Of a stretch of DNA of 64,000 nucleotides, positions 62,373-64,000 are shown piece by piece; the stretch's first letter is position 1; each line of letters begins with the position of its first letter. Where the stretch lies: the NCBI RefSeq assembly GCF_006539525.1, contig NZ_BJNE01000006.1:124001-188000 (forward strand), written 5' to 3'. The position numbers and the translations under genes are program-made. The notes under the pieces were generated by a model, which did no database searches, was not told the DNA's origin, and saw nothing but the letters and a program-made list of their open reading frames with translations. Origin of the DNA: Glutamicibacter nicotianae. GTDB taxonomy: Bacteria; Actinomycetota; Actinomycetes; Actinomycetales; Micrococcaceae.

Positions 62373-64000
62373 ATGGAACAACACGAACACGTCGGCACCC
62401 AAGGCACCGCAGGGCCTGCCGATCCGGCCACCGGCCTGGCCGCCGTATTGGCCAGCACCGCAGAGCAGCTGGCCAGCGGAACCCCGCTGGATGCGGCCAG
62501 CCTGCTGCGTGAAGAGGCCGCGTGCCTGAACCTGTTCCAGCACCTCGGCGCCCAGGCCTCGCGCAGCACCGATCCGCGCCTTGCCCTGGCCCACGCCTAC
62601 TTCGCCGAAGCCTTCGGCCAGCACACCACCCGCGCCCTCATCATCGCCGCAAGCCTGGTGGAAACCACCGCAGCCCACGCCCTGGACCTCGATGAGTTCG
62701 ACCACCTGCGCGCGGGCACCACCGACTTCAGCGCCCCGCCCCAATTCGCGCCCGGCCGCACCGTCTACCTGGATGCCGCCACCGTGCTCTCGCAGCTGCT
62801 GGATCTGAACTATTTCGAGGCCGACCGCCGCGTCAAGGACGCCCACCTGATCCATGCCCGCAAGGACATCTCCGGCGCCGCCTGCGCCCCGCGCTTCACC
62901 CTGCTTGCCGAGCACTTCGCAGCCCCCGCCCCCGGCCTGCCGGCTGCCGCCTCGGCCACCGCTGATACGAGTACCGCGGCGTCGTCCGCGCCCGCCGGCT
63001 GGGCCCTGCCGGCGCTGCACAACGCCCCGGACCCGCGCGAAGTGCTGAGAACCGCCCGCGCGCTGGACAAGTTCGAACCCGAAGACACCACCTTCGACGG
63101 CCTGCCCACCGCGGCGACCGCCAAAGCCGCCGACGGCATCTTGCTGGAGGAACACGCCGCCACGCATCTGAAGGAAGACCGGATCCGCATCCGCCAAAAG
63201 CGCATCAACGGCTTGATCAAGGACTACAAGGACGCGCACGCCCAGGGCAAGACCCCGAAACTGGGCCTTTTCCGAGGCAAGGTGGTCAACGGCGTGCATG
63301 AATTCATCGTGCGCGTGCGGGAGATCGACGCGGAGCTCTGGGAATCGCTGATCACGCAGGCCGACAACAAGCGCACCAAGGCCGGGGCCGCCGCCCGCCA
63401 AGCAGCAGACGCAGCAGATGCCGCCGGCGATGACCCGGCAGACGGCCAACCCTCCGGCAACAGCAGCTCAAATCAACAACCCGGAGATCCCGGCGATCCA
63501 GCGGCTCCCGGGCGGCCCACCGCCCGCAACGGCACAGAAGCCCCCGACGCGCCCGAACCCGGCGACCAGCCAACGCAGAATGGCGCGACCGGCCAAGACC
63601 CCGCGGGTGACGGGCTCTGGCACAGCGGCCAGCCGGCCCCGGACTGGGCGGGAGTTGGGCTCGACGATCCACCCGATGGAACCCCACCCGATGGAACCCC
63701 GCCAGATGATGCCCATCCGGATCCGGACCCGCCGGATAGGCCGAACCCGCAGGACCCGCTACCGGGCCTGCCGGACACCTGCTCGGTACCCGAACGCCGG
63801 CTCAACGCGCTGAACGCGATCCTGCGCAATACCGGCAGGGAAAGCAACGGCCAACGCATCATCCCTGAAATCGTGGTGCACGCGCACCTCGAAGATCTCC
63901 AGGATCTCGCATCGCTCACCGGCGTCAGCGCCCACGGCGTGAAAATCCCAGCGCCGCAGCTGCGCACCGTGCTGTGCGAAGCGAAGGTGCTCAGCCCGAT
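62373..64000 (+). CDS. DUF222/HNH-type protein, 3' end beyond the window
   Basis: At least 542 codons from the ATG at 62373, open to the window edge. Helical N-part (LAAVLASTAEQLASGTPLDAASLL, DLNYFEADRRVKDAH), then a middle section AWESLI-like (DAELWESLITQADNKRTK), a Pro/Asp/Gly-rich low-complexity stretch (about 395-475, with PPDGT repeated in tandem), and IIPEIVVHAHLEDLQDL ... LRTVLCEAKVLSP. This matches the DUF222 proteins of Micrococcaceae that normally end in an HNH nuclease domain, a multi-copy 13E12-like family. The HNH part is expected past 64000 and is not seen. Confidence 0.8.
   Translation, partial: MEQHEHVGTQGTAGPADPATGLAAVLASTAEQLASGTPLDAASLLREEAACLNLFQHLGAQASRSTDPRLALAHAYFAEAFGQHTTRALIIAASLVETTAAHALDLDEFDHLRAGTTDFSAPPQFAPGRTVYLDAATVLSQLLDLNYFEADRRVKDAHLIHARKDISGAACAPRFTLLAEHFAAPAPGLPAAASATADTSTAASSAPAGWALPALHNAPDPREVLRTARALDKFEPEDTTFDGLPTAATAKAADGILLEEHAATHLKEDRIRIRQKRINGLIKDYKDAHAQGKTPKLGLFRGKVVNGVHEFIVRVREIDAELWESLITQADNKRTKAGAAARQAADAADAAGDDPADGQPSGNSSSNQQPGDPGDPAAPGRPTARNGTEAPDAPEPGDQPTQNGATGQDPAGDGLWHSGQPAPDWAGVGLDDPPDGTPPDGTPPDDAHPDPDPPDRPNPQDPLPGLPDTCSVPERRLNALNAILRNTGRESNGQRIIPEIVVHAHLEDLQDLASLTGVSAHGVKIPAPQLRTVLCEAKVLSP

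Noticed and set aside
1-64000. tRNA, rRNA, CRISPR, IS element or prophage
   Set aside because: No T-loop/anticodon pattern, no spaced direct-repeat array, and no transposase, integrase or phage structural motif was seen on either strand.

Overview
The window is about 61% G+C chromosomal DNA from a high-GC actinobacterium of the Micrococcaceae (Arthrobacter/Glutamicibacter type). This is inferred from three things: gene order (dapA-rnj-ftsK-pgsA-clgR-recA-recX-miaB-miaA-dapF-hflX-lexA-his-infC-pheST-arg), actinobacterial marker genes (mycothione reductase, ClgR, LppM, DUF3046, bifunctional HisA/PriA), and a repeated leaderless promoter pattern, TANNNT followed 6-7 nt later by the start codon. 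No tRNA, rRNA, CRISPR array, transposase or prophage was recognised.

Layout. 0.1-5.9 kb: a small lipoprotein, dapB plus a coupled membrane protein, a DUF418-like membrane protein, dapA and rnj. 5.9-16.4 kb: an accessory block between rnj and ftsK. It holds a secreted repeat protein, a complete OpuC-type quaternary-amine ABC transporter preceded by a possible coupled leader ORF, an iron/siderophore-type ABC importer with an MFS partner behind a Fur-family operator, mycothione reductase and two small envelope proteins. 16.5-28.3 kb: ftsK-pgsA-cinA, clgR, DUF3046, recA-recX, miaB-miaA-dapF and a methyltransferase. 28.3-34.9 kb: hflX, a DinG-type helicase, a GH76 protein, and lexA divergent from a LysM protein of the YneA/Rv2719c type. 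34.9-41.8 kb: hisC-hisB-hisH-(small membrane protein)-hisA, SseB, MFS, GNAT, DUF1844. 41.8-49.8 kb: infC-rpmI-rplT, a TrmH-type methyltransferase, Nudix, LppM, pheS-pheT. 49.9-56.1 kb: accessory genes including a decayed phosphopantetheinyl transferase/NRPS pair. 56.3-62.3 kb: the operon argC-J-B-D-F-R. 62.4 kb to the edge: a DUF222/HNH protein cut by the window.

How it works together. dapA, dapB and dapF supply diaminopimelate and lysine. recA, recX, lexA and the LysM protein form the SOS core, with candidate LexA boxes upstream of recA and between lexA and the LysM gene. The arg operon carries its own repressor gene and a tandem ARG-box-like operator at argC. infC-rpmI-rplT has a terminator-type attenuator and an ATC start codon.

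Most notable: a ribosomal protein L20 with an added C-terminal 'sunset'-like domain; a perfect 21-bp hairpin inside the 5' end of recX; the infC leader and ATC start; a deletion junction joining remnants of a PPTase and an NRPS; and the leaderless promoter signature at about a dozen genes.
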